Origin: Thermomicrobiales bacterium
GTDB taxonomy: Bacteria; Chloroflexota; Chloroflexia; Thermomicrobiales; UBA6265
Direction: 5' to 3'
NCBI GenBank assembly: GCA_030447415.1
Contig: JAUJOZ010000005.1
Span: forward strand, 1 to 64,000
Length of the DNA stretch: 64,000 bases
Position 1 is the stretch's first letter. Each line of letters opens with the position of its first letter. Under the pieces are notes generated by a model. It did not search any database, was not told the origin of the DNA, and saw only the letters and a program-made list of their open reading frames with translations. Shown here piece by piece: positions 9,776-19,301 of this stretch. The position numbers and the translations under genes are program-made.

Positions 9776-10984
9776 GTGATGAGCGTGAGCCCCCCCCAGA
9801 CCCCGATCCGCCGGGCCGTACCAAGCTCATCGGTTCAGGAGCCGAACGGCCGCGCTCCCGACGGCGGCCGTCGCCGCAGGCCGCAGGTGGAGTTCCGCCG
9901 TGAGGAGCGACGGGAGTTCCGCTACCTCCTCAGCATTGCCGTCGCCACCTGCGCCTCGTGGTTCGCCGCAAGCCTGCCCGCGACCGTCCGAAATTGGATC
10001 GCCGACCGCGGCGGCGACGCCTTCTTCCGGCTCTCAAAAACCTACCGCGAAAACGTCATGGCCAACCTGCGTCAGGTGTTGGGGCCACAGGCGGGCGACG
10101 AAGAGCTGCTCCAGGGAGCCCGTACCATCTTTCGGGGGAGCGCGCGCAACTTCGCCGATCTGCTCCGCATTCCCCGGATCGGGCGGAGCGAGTTTGTGCG
10201 GTCGGTTCGCCTCGTGCAGGGGGACTGGTCATTCTTGGACGAGCCACTGGGACGGGGACGAGGGGTTGTGCTCCTCACCGCTCACCTCGGCGCGTTTGAC
10301 TACGTCGGCCACACGCTGTCGATGCGGGGCTACAAGGTAACGTCCGTCACCGGCCGCACAACCGCGCGCTTCGTCTTTGACGCCGTCACCCATTTGCGGC
10401 GGGCGCACGGCGCACCCATCGTCGAAGCGACGCCGTCAGGCGTTCGCCGCGTGATCCAGGCGCTGCGCCGCGGCGAGTGTGCGGCGTTCCTGACCGACCG
10501 CGACTTTTTCCAGAACGGGCGCCCGGTCACATTCTTTGGTCGCCCGACCACGCTGCCGCCTGGAGCGGTCCGTATCGCCCGCGACACGGGCGCCGTTGTC
10601 GTCGGCGCCTTCGCCCGCCGCACCGCGACGGGCTACGCGCTCACGCTGGAGGAGCCTTTCGAGGTCGAGAAAACGGCCGACGTGGACGCCGACGTCGACC
10701 GCGGGTTGGAGAAGGTCGTCAAGCTGCTGGAGCGGGCAATCGGGGCGACGCCCGATCAGTGGGTCATGTTCCAGCGCGTGTGGCCAGCGGCACCGGCCGA
10801 CCCCCTCCGCGTCTTTCCGGTCGGGTCGCCCCTCGAGAGCGAGCTCCTGGAACGCGTCGGCGCCGTACTGCCCGGCCCTCGCGCATCGCGGCGTGGCCAA
10901 CCGCCGTCCGAGCCCGACTCCGCGCCTCCTCCGGCGGCAGGGCCCACAGGTCGTACGGACCCGCCTCCACAACCTCCAGCTTGA
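9776..10984 (+). CDS. Lysophospholipid/lauroyl (LpxL/PatA-like) acyltransferase family protein
   Basis: GRGVVLLTAHLGAFDYVGHTLSMRGYKVTSVTGRT; AFLTDRDFFQNGRPVTFFGRPTTLPPGAVRIARDTGA. Confidence 0.8.
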   Translation: MMSVSPPQTPIRRAVPSSSVQEPNGRAPDGGRRRRPQVEFRREERREFRYLLSIAVATCASWFAASLPATVRNWIADRGGDAFFRLSKTYRENVMANLRQVLGPQAGDEELLQGARTIFRGSARNFADLLRIPRIGRSEFVRSVRLVQGDWSFLDEPLGRGRGVVLLTAHLGAFDYVGHTLSMRGYKVTSVTGRTTARFVFDAVTHLRRAHGAPIVEATPSGVRRVIQALRRGECAAFLTDRDFFQNGRPVTFFGRPTTLPPGAVRIARDTGAVVVGAFARRTATGYALTLEEPFEVEKTADVDADVDRGLEKVVKLLERAIGATPDQWVMFQRVWPAAPADPLRVFPVGSPLESELLERVGAVLPGPRASRRGQPPSEPDSAPPPAAGPTGRTDPPPQPPA

Positions 10985-12290
10985 CGAGCTCGCCCACCGG
11001 CTGGGCGCCTGGGATGAAGACGAGGCCGTCCACCTCGGGCGCATGACGCCGGGCTCGGCCGACCGAAACCGGCTCGACATTCCCGGCCTCGTCCTCCACC
11101 TCGCCGAGCGCCTCGACCAGCACCTCGAGGGTGCGGCCGACGAGCGCCCGGTTCTTCCTGAGCGTGATCGCCTGCTGCACTTCCATCAGGGCATTGCGCC
11201 GCTCGACGGCCACCTCCGCCGGAACGGGGTCCGCGAGCAGCGCCGCCGGGGTGCCGTCCTCGGGTGAGTAGGTGAACACCCCGACGTGGTCGAACTCCTG
11301 CTCCTCGACGAAGCGAAGCAGCGTTCGGAACTGCGCGTCGGTTTCGCCGGGGTAGCCAACGATGAAGGTCGTGCGCATCGCTACGTCCGGCATCTTGGCC
11401 CGGGCATGGTCGATCAGACGTCGGGTCATGGCAACGCTGCTCGGCCGGTTCATGGCACGAAGCACCGTCTCGTCGGCGTGCTGGATCGGCATGTCGAGGT
11501 ACGGCAGTAACGCGTCGTGCGCCGCCATCACGTCGACCATGCGCAGCGTCAGCGGACTCGGGTAGATGTAGAGCATCCGCAGCCAGGGGAGCGTCGGCAC
11601 CTGCTCGACGATCATCTCGAGCAACTGCGGCAGGCCATGCTTCATACCGAGGTCGGCACCGTAGCGGATCGTGTCCTGAGCCACAAGGACGGCCTCTTTC
11701 GTGCCCTGTGCCACCAGGTCGACGATCTCTTGGATGACGTGAAGCGGCCGCTTGCTGATTTGGCGCCCCTTGATGCTCGGGATGGTGCAGAAGGCGCAGT
11801 TATGGTCGCAGCCATCCGCAATCTTGACGTAGGCTGAGGGACCGACGTCCCGACGGCTGAACGTCGTCAGCATCCCCTCGCAGCCGGCCGTCTCCGGCGT
11901 CTCGGCCTCGCCGAAGAGTTCCCCGACCACGTCCCCGATCTTGTACCACTCGCGGGTCGTCAAGACGCGATCGACCCCGTCCGGGATCGCCCGCTTATAG
12001 TCACCGAGGGCAGGCATACACCCGGCGGCGATCACCACCTGATCCTCGCGCCGTTCCTGGAGCAACCCTTCGATCACCCCGACCGACTCGGCCCGGGCGG
12101 CTCCGAGGAAGCCGCAGGTGTTGACGATCAGAACCTGAGCGTCCTCCGGCCTGCTGGCGGCGGCCATCCCTCGCTGCCGCAGCAGGTGGTCCATCCCGTC
12201 GGAGTCGACCCGGTTCTTTGAGCACCCCAGGGTCACGATGTGGAAGGCGCGCTCGGGCGACGGCCCGGCGGCGGCGGCGCGGTCGGTCAA
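10764..12290 (-). CDS. rimO: Ribosomal protein S12 methylthiotransferase RimO (extended C-terminus)
   Basis: FHIVTLGCSKNRVDSDGMDHLL; KIADGCDHNCAFCTIPSIKG radical-SAM motif; YIYPSPLTLRMVDVMAAHD; C-terminal TRAM-like region. Confidence 0.9.
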   Translation of the reverse strand: MTDRAAAAGPSPERAFHIVTLGCSKNRVDSDGMDHLLRQRGMAAASRPEDAQVLIVNTCGFLGAARAESVGVIEGLLQERREDQVVIAAGCMPALGDYKRAIPDGVDRVLTTREWYKIGDVVGELFGEAETPETAGCEGMLTTFSRRDVGPSAYVKIADGCDHNCAFCTIPSIKGRQISKRPLHVIQEIVDLVAQGTKEAVLVAQDTIRYGADLGMKHGLPQLLEMIVEQVPTLPWLRMLYIYPSPLTLRMVDVMAAHDALLPYLDMPIQHADETVLRAMNRPSSVAMTRRLIDHARAKMPDVAMRTTFIVGYPGETDAQFRTLLRFVEEQEFDHVGVFTYSPEDGTPAALLADPVPAEVAVERRNALMEVQQAITLRKNRALVGRTLEVLVEALGEVEDEAGNVEPVSVGRARRHAPEVDGLVFIPGAQPVGELVKLEVVEAGPYDLWALPPEEARSRARTAVGHAAMREGRAVRRRRVPGARSRGATRPERRGGGRPVPLATRAGT

Positions 12291-12307
12291 GGTCGGAGGT
12301 TCCCCTT

Positions 12308-12802
12308 CTAGCGGTAATTGACGAACTGGAGCGCCACCGGGTATGACGTGTCACCTTTGAGCATCTGGATGACCGCTTGGAGGTCGTCCCTGCTCTTGCC
12401 CTGAACCCGGATGGTGCTGCCCTGGATCTGCGGCGTCACCTTCTTGAAATCGTCGCGGATGCGTTTGGTGATCTGTTTTGCAAGGTCGTCCGGGATGCCT
12501 TTGCGCAGCTTCACCGTCTGGCGGACGCGTCCACCCGAGGACGCCTCTTCCTTGCCGTAGTCCAAAATCTTCAGGGACAGGTTGCGCCGGACCAGCTTCG
12601 ACTCGAGGATATCGCGCACGGCTTGGAGGGTGTACTCGGAGTCCGTATTGATCGTCAGCTCGGTTTCTCGGAGCTTGAGCTCCGTCTTGGTGTCCTTCAG
12701 GTCGTAACGCGTCTGGATGTCGCGCCGCGCTTGGTCCACCGCGTTCTTGAGCTCTTGGAAGTCGAAGTCCGAGACGATGTCGAACGAAATCTGCGATGCC
12801 AC
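12308..12802 (-). CDS. yajQ: YajQ family nucleotide-binding protein
   Basis: [44 protein letters not shown]...[21 protein letters not shown] start. Confidence 0.9.
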   Translation of the reverse strand: MASQISFDIVSDFDFQELKNAVDQARRDIQTRYDLKDTKTELKLRETELTINTDSEYTLQAVRDILESKLVRRNLSLKILDYGKEEASSGGRVRQTVKLRKGIPDDLAKQITKRIRDDFKKVTPQIQGSTIRVQGKSRDDLQAVIQMLKGDTSYPVALQFVNYR

Positions 12803-12918
12803 GCCGTTTCCTCCTCGGTGCCAAGCGAGAAGTGTAGCAGACGGAGAGGGGCCGTCCTCGCCACACGGTCCCGCGTGCGGCACAATGGCAACGGAAGGAC
12901 CGTCCCCGTTCATGCTGG

Positions 12919-14088
12919 ATGCCGTGCTCGATGGCCCTCACCGATCCCCTCGTCCGACGCACCGGTGCCCCAATCTCGGTAGCAGCCCGCCGGGAATCAA
13001 AGCGTGCCGCTTCGTCGCGGGCCGTGTTGCCATGGCGACTCCGCCGGCTGCCGCTGCTTTACAAGGTGCTCATCGCCAATGCTGCGATCGTCGTCTTCGG
13101 CGCAGTGGTGGGCACCTGGCTTACGGTTCTCACCGTCAGACATAGCCAGGATGACGACCCCTATGGCCTTGCGTTCGGTTTCGCCTTGCTGGGCACCGTG
13201 CTCAGCGTCGTCGTCAACTTCCTGGTGCTGCGCGCGGCCTTCCGTTCCCTGATCAGCCTCGAGCGGACGGCCACCGCGGTGCGCCAGGGGGACCTCACGG
13301 TGCGCGCGGAGCCGGCGTCGTTCGGCGATCCCCAGGTCGCCCACCTCGCCGAAACGTTCAACGCCACGCTGGACGAACTGGCGCGCGACCGCGGTGAGCT
13401 GCGCTCCCTTGCCTCTCAGGTCATCCGCGCCCAGGAGGAGGAACGCAAGCGGATCTCCCGGGAGTTGCACGACGACACCGCGCAGGTGCTCTTCGCCCAA
13501 CTCCTGCGCCTCACGGCCCTCAAGGCGTCCCCTAACCTTGAGGTGAGCCGGGCCGCCGGCGCCCTGGAGGGCAGCACTGCCGAGGCGCTGGAAGGCGTTC
13601 GACGCCTAGCGCTCGAGTTGCGACCACCGGCCCTCGACGACCTCGGCCTCCTCGCCGCCCTCGGCGACCTTGCCCAGCGATTCGGCGAGCAACTGGGCAT
13701 TCCTGTCGACTACCAAGCGCGGGGGCCGCGGGGTCGCCTCCCCGCCGAAGTCGAGCTCGTCCTCTATCGCGTGGCCCAAGAGGCATTGACGAATGTGGCC
13801 AAGCACGCCCGCGCCTCGCACGTCTGGATCGACCTCGACCGGACGCTTGAGGACGTCAGTATCTCAGTCCGCGACGACGGCCGCGGCTTCGATCCGGCCG
13901 CGGCGACGGCGAGCGACGGCCGCGGCATCGGCCTCGGCCTCTTTGGCATGGAGGAGCGGGTGGCCCTCGTCGGCGGCAAGTTCAAGATCTGGCCGCGGCG
14001 AGGTGGCGGCACGGAGATTTTCGCCTTCATTCCCCTCAGCCACGGGGCTGGCCAGGAACGACAAACTCCACCCGGGACGACTGCATGA
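12919..14088 (+). CDS. Sensor histidine kinase (HAMP, HisKA_3, HATPase)
   Basis: Two TMs, [56 protein letters not shown]. Confidence 0.9.
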   Translation: MPCSMALTDPLVRRTGAPISVAARRESKRAASSRAVLPWRLRRLPLLYKVLIANAAIVVFGAVVGTWLTVLTVRHSQDDDPYGLAFGFALLGTVLSVVVNFLVLRAAFRSLISLERTATAVRQGDLTVRAEPASFGDPQVAHLAETFNATLDELARDRGELRSLASQVIRAQEEERKRISRELHDDTAQVLFAQLLRLTALKASPNLEVSRAAGALEGSTAEALEGVRRLALELRPPALDDLGLLAALGDLAQRFGEQLGIPVDYQARGPRGRLPAEVELVLYRVAQEALTNVAKHARASHVWIDLDRTLEDVSISVRDDGRGFDPAAATASDGRGIGLGLFGMEERVALVGGKFKIWPRRGGGTEIFAFIPLSHGAGQERQTPPGTTA

Positions 14089-14780
14089 CCGATCTCCGCT
14101 CCAGCCGCAACGGCCACCGCCCGCCCGACATCCGTGTTCTCCTCGCCGATGACCATGGGGTCGTCCGCGCCGGCCTCCGCGCCCTGCTGGAAGCGCAGCC
14201 CGACATCCGCGTCGTTGCCGAAGCCCCTGACGGCCCAACCGCCATCTCGCTGACCCGGGAGCACATTCCGTCGGTGGTGGTCGCGGATCTATCGATGCCG
14301 GGCGGTGGTCTTGAGACGATCCGCGAAATCACAGCCCTTGGTTTGCCGACGCGCGTCCTCGTCCTCACGGTCCATGCGGAGGAGCGCTATCTGCTACCCG
14401 TGCTCGAGGCCGGCGGCTCCGGCTACGTCCGCAAGTCAAGCGCGCACACCGACCTGCTTAACGCGATTCGCACGGTGGCGCGCGGTGAGGTTTTTCTCGA
14501 CCCGGCGGCGACCAAGACGCTCCTCCGGGGCTACCTCGGCCGCGTCCACAGCGGCGACGAGCTGGATCTCGGGGAAGTCCTCTCCGAGCGGGAGCGGGAG
14601 GTCGTCAAGCTGACGGCCGAGGGTTACACCGCTCAGCAGGCGGGAGACATCCTCTCCCTTTCCCCCAAGACCGTCGAGACCTATCGCCACCGCGCCATGC
14701 AAAAGCTCGGTTTGACCAACCGCGCAGAGCTCGTCCGCTACGCGCTCCGCGCCGGCCTCCTCGGCGCGGACGAGGCCTGA
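14085..14780 (+). CDS. NarL/LuxR-family response regulator
   Basis: IRVLLADDHGVVRAGLRALLEAQPDIRVV; LSEREREVVKLTAEGYTAQQAGDILSLSPKTVETYRHRAMQKLGL; 4-bp overlap with kinase. Confidence 0.95.
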   Translation: MTDLRSSRNGHRPPDIRVLLADDHGVVRAGLRALLEAQPDIRVVAEAPDGPTAISLTREHIPSVVVADLSMPGGGLETIREITALGLPTRVLVLTVHAEERYLLPVLEAGGSGYVRKSSAHTDLLNAIRTVARGEVFLDPAATKTLLRGYLGRVHSGDELDLGEVLSEREREVVKLTAEGYTAQQAGDILSLSPKTVETYRHRAMQKLGLTNRAELVRYALRAGLLGADEA

Positions 14781-15132
14781 GACCGCACGCTACACAGGGG
14801 CGGACGATTCCGGGCCCCCGACGTGCCGTGCTCCGCGCTGATCCCGACTTTGCGCTCGGCCTAGCGCATGACGAGAGATCGATCACCGGTCCGCAATGGA
14901 TGGCGTGCCGAGCGGCGTCAGGTATTCCCTGACAAACGTGCATTGATTCCCTACAAGGCGACCCCAGATTCACCAGTCGTCCCCGGCTGTGCGAGACGCG
15001 CGTTCGTCTTACCATCGTAGCTGGGTCAGACTCGGGACGAGACCCCTCCGGCCTGGCACGCAATGGAGCAACGACGGCCGGAGCTCAAAGCAACGCGGCC
15101 CGCGTCCCGCCGCCGAACGGAGCGCTTCGGCC

Positions 15133-15741
15133 ATGCACCAGACCGCGTCTTCACCTCCTACGTCCCCCGTTGCCGACGGCTCGCCGGTACCAACCAATCC
15201 TCGTCCGGCTGTGCATCCTGGGTGGTTCGTCAGCGAGCCGATCACGGTCACCCCGTCGCACGCCCCGGAAGAGACCGTTCGCTTCGCCGCCTTCATGCAA
15301 CTCTTGAAGACCGCCGGCGCCCTCGACCGCGCCGCGGCCGACGCCCTCGCCGACCTGAACCTCACGGCCGGTGCGTTCGGAGCGCTCCTTGAGTTGGCGG
15401 CGGCGGGCGACGCGGGCTTAGCGCCGTCCGAGCTGGCACGGCGGCTGGCGGTGGCGCGCCGGACGGCGACGCTGTACGTCGACATCCTCGCGCGCCAGGG
15501 TTGGGCAGAGCGCCGCGCTCACCCCGACGACCGGCGCATGGTTCTGGCGACGCTGACACCGCTCGGGCAACGGTTGCTGGCCGACTTCGGCACCGCCTAC
15601 AAGCGGCGGCTAGCGGCCCTGCTTGGAGACCTCACCCCTCTCCAAGCCGAGCGGATGCGACAACTCCTGGCCCTGGTCAGGACGGACCACGAGCCACACC
15701 CCCACGTCGCGAGCGGCTCGTCGGCAGTCGGTAGTGACTAG
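15133..15741 (+). CDS. MarR family transcriptional regulator
   Basis: LTAGAFGALLELAAAGDAGLAPSELARRLAVARRTATLYVDILARQGWAERRAHPDDRRMVLATLTPLGQRLL. Confidence 0.85.
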   Translation: MHQTASSPPTSPVADGSPVPTNPRPAVHPGWFVSEPITVTPSHAPEETVRFAAFMQLLKTAGALDRAAADALADLNLTAGAFGALLELAAAGDAGLAPSELARRLAVARRTATLYVDILARQGWAERRAHPDDRRMVLATLTPLGQRLLADFGTAYKRRLAALLGDLTPLQAERMRQLLALVRTDHEPHPHVASGSSAVGSD

Positions 15742-15751
15742 GCAGTAAGAC

Positions 15752-15775
15752 GAGGGCGGCCAGTCGGCCGCCCTC
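15752..15775. terminator. Bidirectional hairpin between convergent marR and glgX
   Basis: Perfect inverted repeat GAGGGCGGCC-agtc-GGCCGCCCTC in the convergent intergenic gap; no clear T tract. Confidence 0.55.
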
Positions 15776-15855
15776 CGTCCGGTGTCGTTACGCCTTGCCG
15801 CGCGACCGGTATGCGCCGTCCGCACCACAGCCGACGGTGGATCACTCGCTACCGA

Positions 15856-18045
15856 CTACCCAGTACCGACCATGCGTTCCGGGAGCTTCACGTCCGACCG
15901 TCGACAAAGCACCAGCGAGCGCGCGTCGAGGGCGAGACAGGCGCCTCCTTCGAGAGCCCGTTCGCGGTCCGGATCGGGGTCCGCCGTATCGACCAAGACG
16001 TGCCAGCAGGTCCGAGCATGCTGGGGCAGGCTTGGCAAGTCGAATGCGACGGGCGTCGACTCCGGATTGAGCAGGACCAACAGGGTATCGCCAATGATCG
16101 GCTGGCCCCGGTCGTCATTCTCGTCGATCGCGTCACCGGCCAGGCAAAACGCTAAGGCCTGGCGCCGCGGATCCTGCCACTCGGCCTCCGTCATCTCCTT
16201 GCCATCGGGCCGGAGCCAGGTCAGGTCCTTAGCATCCGAGCCATTGAACGGGCGGCCCTCGAAGAAGCGGCGGCGGCGGAGCGCGGGCTGCTCGGCGCGG
16301 ATGCGGATTAGGCGCCGCGTGAACTCGAGGAGCGACACGTCGCGCTCGTCGAGGTCCCAGTCAAACCAGCTTACCTCGTTGTCCTGACAGTAGGCGTTGT
16401 TGTTGCCTCCCTGGGTCCGCCCGAGCTCGTCCCCGCCGCAGAGCATCGGCACCCCCTGTGACAGGAACAGCGTCGCCAGCAGGTTTCGCTTCTGACGATC
16501 GCGGACGTCGACGATGACCGCCGCGTCGGTCGGTCCTTCCACCCCGTAGTTGGCAGAGCGGTTGTCGTCGGTGCCGTCGCGATTCTGCTCCCCGTTCGCC
16601 TCGTTGTGCTTGCGTTCGTAGGAGACTAAATCCTCCAGCGTAAACCCGTCATGCGCCGTGACGAAGTTGATGCTGGCGTACGGTCGGCGGCCATCGTCTT
16701 GATAGAGATCGCTCGACCCGGTCAGGCGATAGCCCATCTCGGCGGCGGGGTGCTCGTCCCCACGCCAGAAGGCCCGAACAGCGTCTCGGTACTTTCCATT
16801 CCACTCCGACCAGCGCACCGGAAAGTTGCCGACCTGATAGCCGCCCTCAGCCACGTCCCATGGCTCGGCGATCAGCTTGACCCGCGACAGGACCGGGTCT
16901 TGGTGAACGAGGTCGAAGAACGCTGAGCACCGATCGAACGCGACGTCATCCCGTGCCAGCGCCGTCGCTAGGTCGAAGCGGAACCCGTCAACGCGCATCT
17001 CCTGAACCCAGTAGCGCAGGGAGTCGGCGATCAGCTGGAGAACCTGGGGATGGCGGACATCGAGCGTATTTCCCGTCCCGGTGAAGTCCTGGCAGTAACG
17101 CGGCTGGTCGGGCACCAGCCGGTAATACGCCGCGTTGTCGAGGCCCCGAAAGGCAAGCGTCGGTCCGAGGTGATTCCCTTCCCCAGTGTGGTTATAGACC
17201 ACGTCGAGAATGACCTCGATCCCCGCCGCGTGGAGCGCCTTGACCATTGCCTTGAACTCGGCGACTTGCTCGCCCCGAGTGCCCGACGCCGCGTAGCAAC
17301 CCTCCGGCGCGAAGTACCCGATCGAGTTGTACCCCCAGTAGTTGCGCAGACCGCGCCCGGCCAGGAACGGCTCGTCGACGAAGGCGTGCACCGGAAGCAA
17401 CTCGACCGCCGTGACGCCGAGGCGCTGGAGGTGGCGGATCGCGGCTGGGTGGGCCAACCCCGCGTACGTGCCCCGCAGTCGCTCGGGAATGTCGGGGTGG
17501 CGCCGGGTGAATCCTTTGACGTGAAGTTCGTAGATGACTGACTCGTGCCAACTCACGTCGGGCGAACGGTCGTCACCCCAGTCGAAGGCAGGGTCGATCA
17601 CCACCGACCTCGGAACGCCCGCCGCATCGTCTCGGTCATCGCGCTTCAGATCGCGCATTGGGTCGCGGAGACGGTAGCCATGGATCGGCGCGGACCAGTC
17701 GACCATGCCGGTGATCGCCCGCGCGTAGGGATCGAGCAGCAGTTTAGCCGGGTTGAACCGATGCCCCCGCTCCGGCTCGAATGGACCGGCGACCCGGTAG
17801 CCGTAAGCGTAGCCCGGGCCGACACCGGGAACGTAGGCATGCCAAACGTGGCCCGTCCGCTCCGCGAGCGGGACGCGTTCGCGTTCCCTGCGGGCGTCCG
17901 GTCGGCCGAAGAAGCAAAGCGTAACGGCGGTCGCGTGTTCCGAGAAGACGGCGAAATTGGTGCCGCGGCCATCCCAGGTGGCGCCGAGCGGCCACGCCTG
18001 CCCGGGCCAAGGCCGCCGACTTGGCGACCCAACTTGCAGACCCAA
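15856..18045 (-). CDS. glgX: Glycogen debranching enzyme GlgX (GH13)
   Basis: [72 protein letters not shown]. Confidence 0.95.
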   Translation of the reverse strand: MGLQVGSPSRRPWPGQAWPLGATWDGRGTNFAVFSEHATAVTLCFFGRPDARRERERVPLAERTGHVWHAYVPGVGPGYAYGYRVAGPFEPERGHRFNPAKLLLDPYARAITGMVDWSAPIHGYRLRDPMRDLKRDDRDDAAGVPRSVVIDPAFDWGDDRSPDVSWHESVIYELHVKGFTRRHPDIPERLRGTYAGLAHPAAIRHLQRLGVTAVELLPVHAFVDEPFLAGRGLRNYWGYNSIGYFAPEGCYAASGTRGEQVAEFKAMVKALHAAGIEVILDVVYNHTGEGNHLGPTLAFRGLDNAAYYRLVPDQPRYCQDFTGTGNTLDVRHPQVLQLIADSLRYWVQEMRVDGFRFDLATALARDDVAFDRCSAFFDLVHQDPVLSRVKLIAEPWDVAEGGYQVGNFPVRWSEWNGKYRDAVRAFWRGDEHPAAEMGYRLTGSSDLYQDDGRRPYASINFVTAHDGFTLEDLVSYERKHNEANGEQNRDGTDDNRSANYGVEGPTDAAVIVDVRDRQKRNLLATLFLSQGVPMLCGGDELGRTQGGNNNAYCQDNEVSWFDWDLDERDVSLLEFTRRLIRIRAEQPALRRRRFFEGRPFNGSDAKDLTWLRPDGKEMTEAEWQDPRRQALAFCLAGDAIDENDDRGQPIIGDTLLVLLNPESTPVAFDLPSLPQHARTCWHVLVDTADPDPDRERALEGGACLALDARSLVLCRRSDVKLPERMVGTG

Positions 18046-18128
18046 CGAAGCTCCTTATCGAACGCGCGCGCGGGATCACTCCGGCGCGCGCAACCATCGG
18101 GGCGAGGGGAAAGACCGCGACGCGGGCG

Positions 18129-18341
18129 TCAGCGACGGCCGCTCGCGCTGATGCCGTCGACGGCGTACGTGTGTAGGGGGTACGAAGGCTGGTCGAGCAG
18201 GTGAACCGAGATCAGCTCGAATTGCTCCGACGACCGGCCGTGCGCCTCATGGACGGCTGCAGCGGCGGCCGCGGCGTCGGGAGCATCGATGCGGTCGGTG
18301 TGCTCTTCCCCGGCGACTTGGTAGGTGACGTCGTAGCGCAT
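18129..18341 (-). CDS. Small conserved-looking hypothetical protein (70 aa)
   Basis: MRYDVTYQVAGEEHTDRIDAPDAAAAAAAVHEAHGRSSEQFELISVHLLDQPSYPLHTYAVDGISASGRR. Confidence 0.5.
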   Translation of the reverse strand: MRYDVTYQVAGEEHTDRIDAPDAAAAAAAVHEAHGRSSEQFELISVHLLDQPSYPLHTYAVDGISASGRR

Positions 18342-18565
18342 GCTCCACCTCCCGCTGACGCCGCGACGCCGACGACGGCCAGCGCGCGGCGGGCGACGGC
18401 CGGAACCGGCGCAAGGCGCCGGACGCTGGGCCGTCCGCGTGCAACTTGGTCCCGCGTTGGCAAGTCGCCACCCCACCCTACAGCAGATTGCGTGCCAGGG
18501 CAAGAGTCCCGGCGTTCGGTCCTCCCCCACCCTCCGCCCACAGCGATTCACGAGCGGGACCGTGA

Positions 18566-19160
18566 CTATCTCCCGGCCGCGCCCTGTGCCGCTTCGCCCG
18601 CAACCCGGTCCAACTCCGACACTGCCCGCGCTATCTCCGCAGCGCCGTCCGTAAAAACCCCCGTCGCCCGAGCGACGCGGTCCCAATCGAACCGGCGGAA
18701 ACCTTCTCGGGCCTCGTCGATTCCCTCCCGGGTCGACGCGGCGCCGTCCAGGTAGGAATCCGATGTCGCGGCAAAGCGACCCGGCGTCCCATGCTCGTCA
18801 AGGAAGCGGTCCAGCTCGTCAAGGAGTGCTTCGACCCGGCGTTGCCGTCCTTGAATTGCGAGGAGGTTCCGGCTCCGTCGCTCACCCAGCTCCGCCAGCT
18901 CTCGCGTCTCGGCGGCGAGTTGGCGCAGCCGCGGCGCCACGAATGCGTAGTACGCGCGCTCCTCCGCGTTGAACCCGGCGGCGGCGGGCGGTGGCGTACC
19001 CGATTGCACGTCGATCAGTGGCCGCCCACCCCCAAGCGGCGGCGACGGCGCCGACCCCAACCGCCAGCAGCACCGCCGCGCCGGCCGCGGTACGGCGAGC
19101 GCCACGGGCTCGAACCCCGTGCCCGAGCCGCCCCCGCTTCGCCTGGAGCGAGTCGAGCAT
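18566..19160 (-). CDS. Hypothetical TM-anchored protein; likely reading-frame change near 19020-19040
   Basis: Frame ending 18882 encodes MLDSLQAKRGRLGHGVRARGARRTAAGAAVLLAVGVGAVAAAWGW (TM); frame ending 18566 continues RPLIDVQSGTPPPAAAGFNAEERAYYAFVAPRLRQLAAETRELAELGE. Confidence 0.45.
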
Positions 19161-19301
19161 GCCCCTCTCCCGCTACCTTTCCCGCCACCCTTGCGGCCGG
19201 CCGCCACGAGCGGCTAAGCTCCCGCGCCGAGACCGCCAATCGCCCCGCCATAGCCAAGGGGCCGGCCGGCTCCCGGTACACCATAGCCCGGAGGACGTTT
19301 C

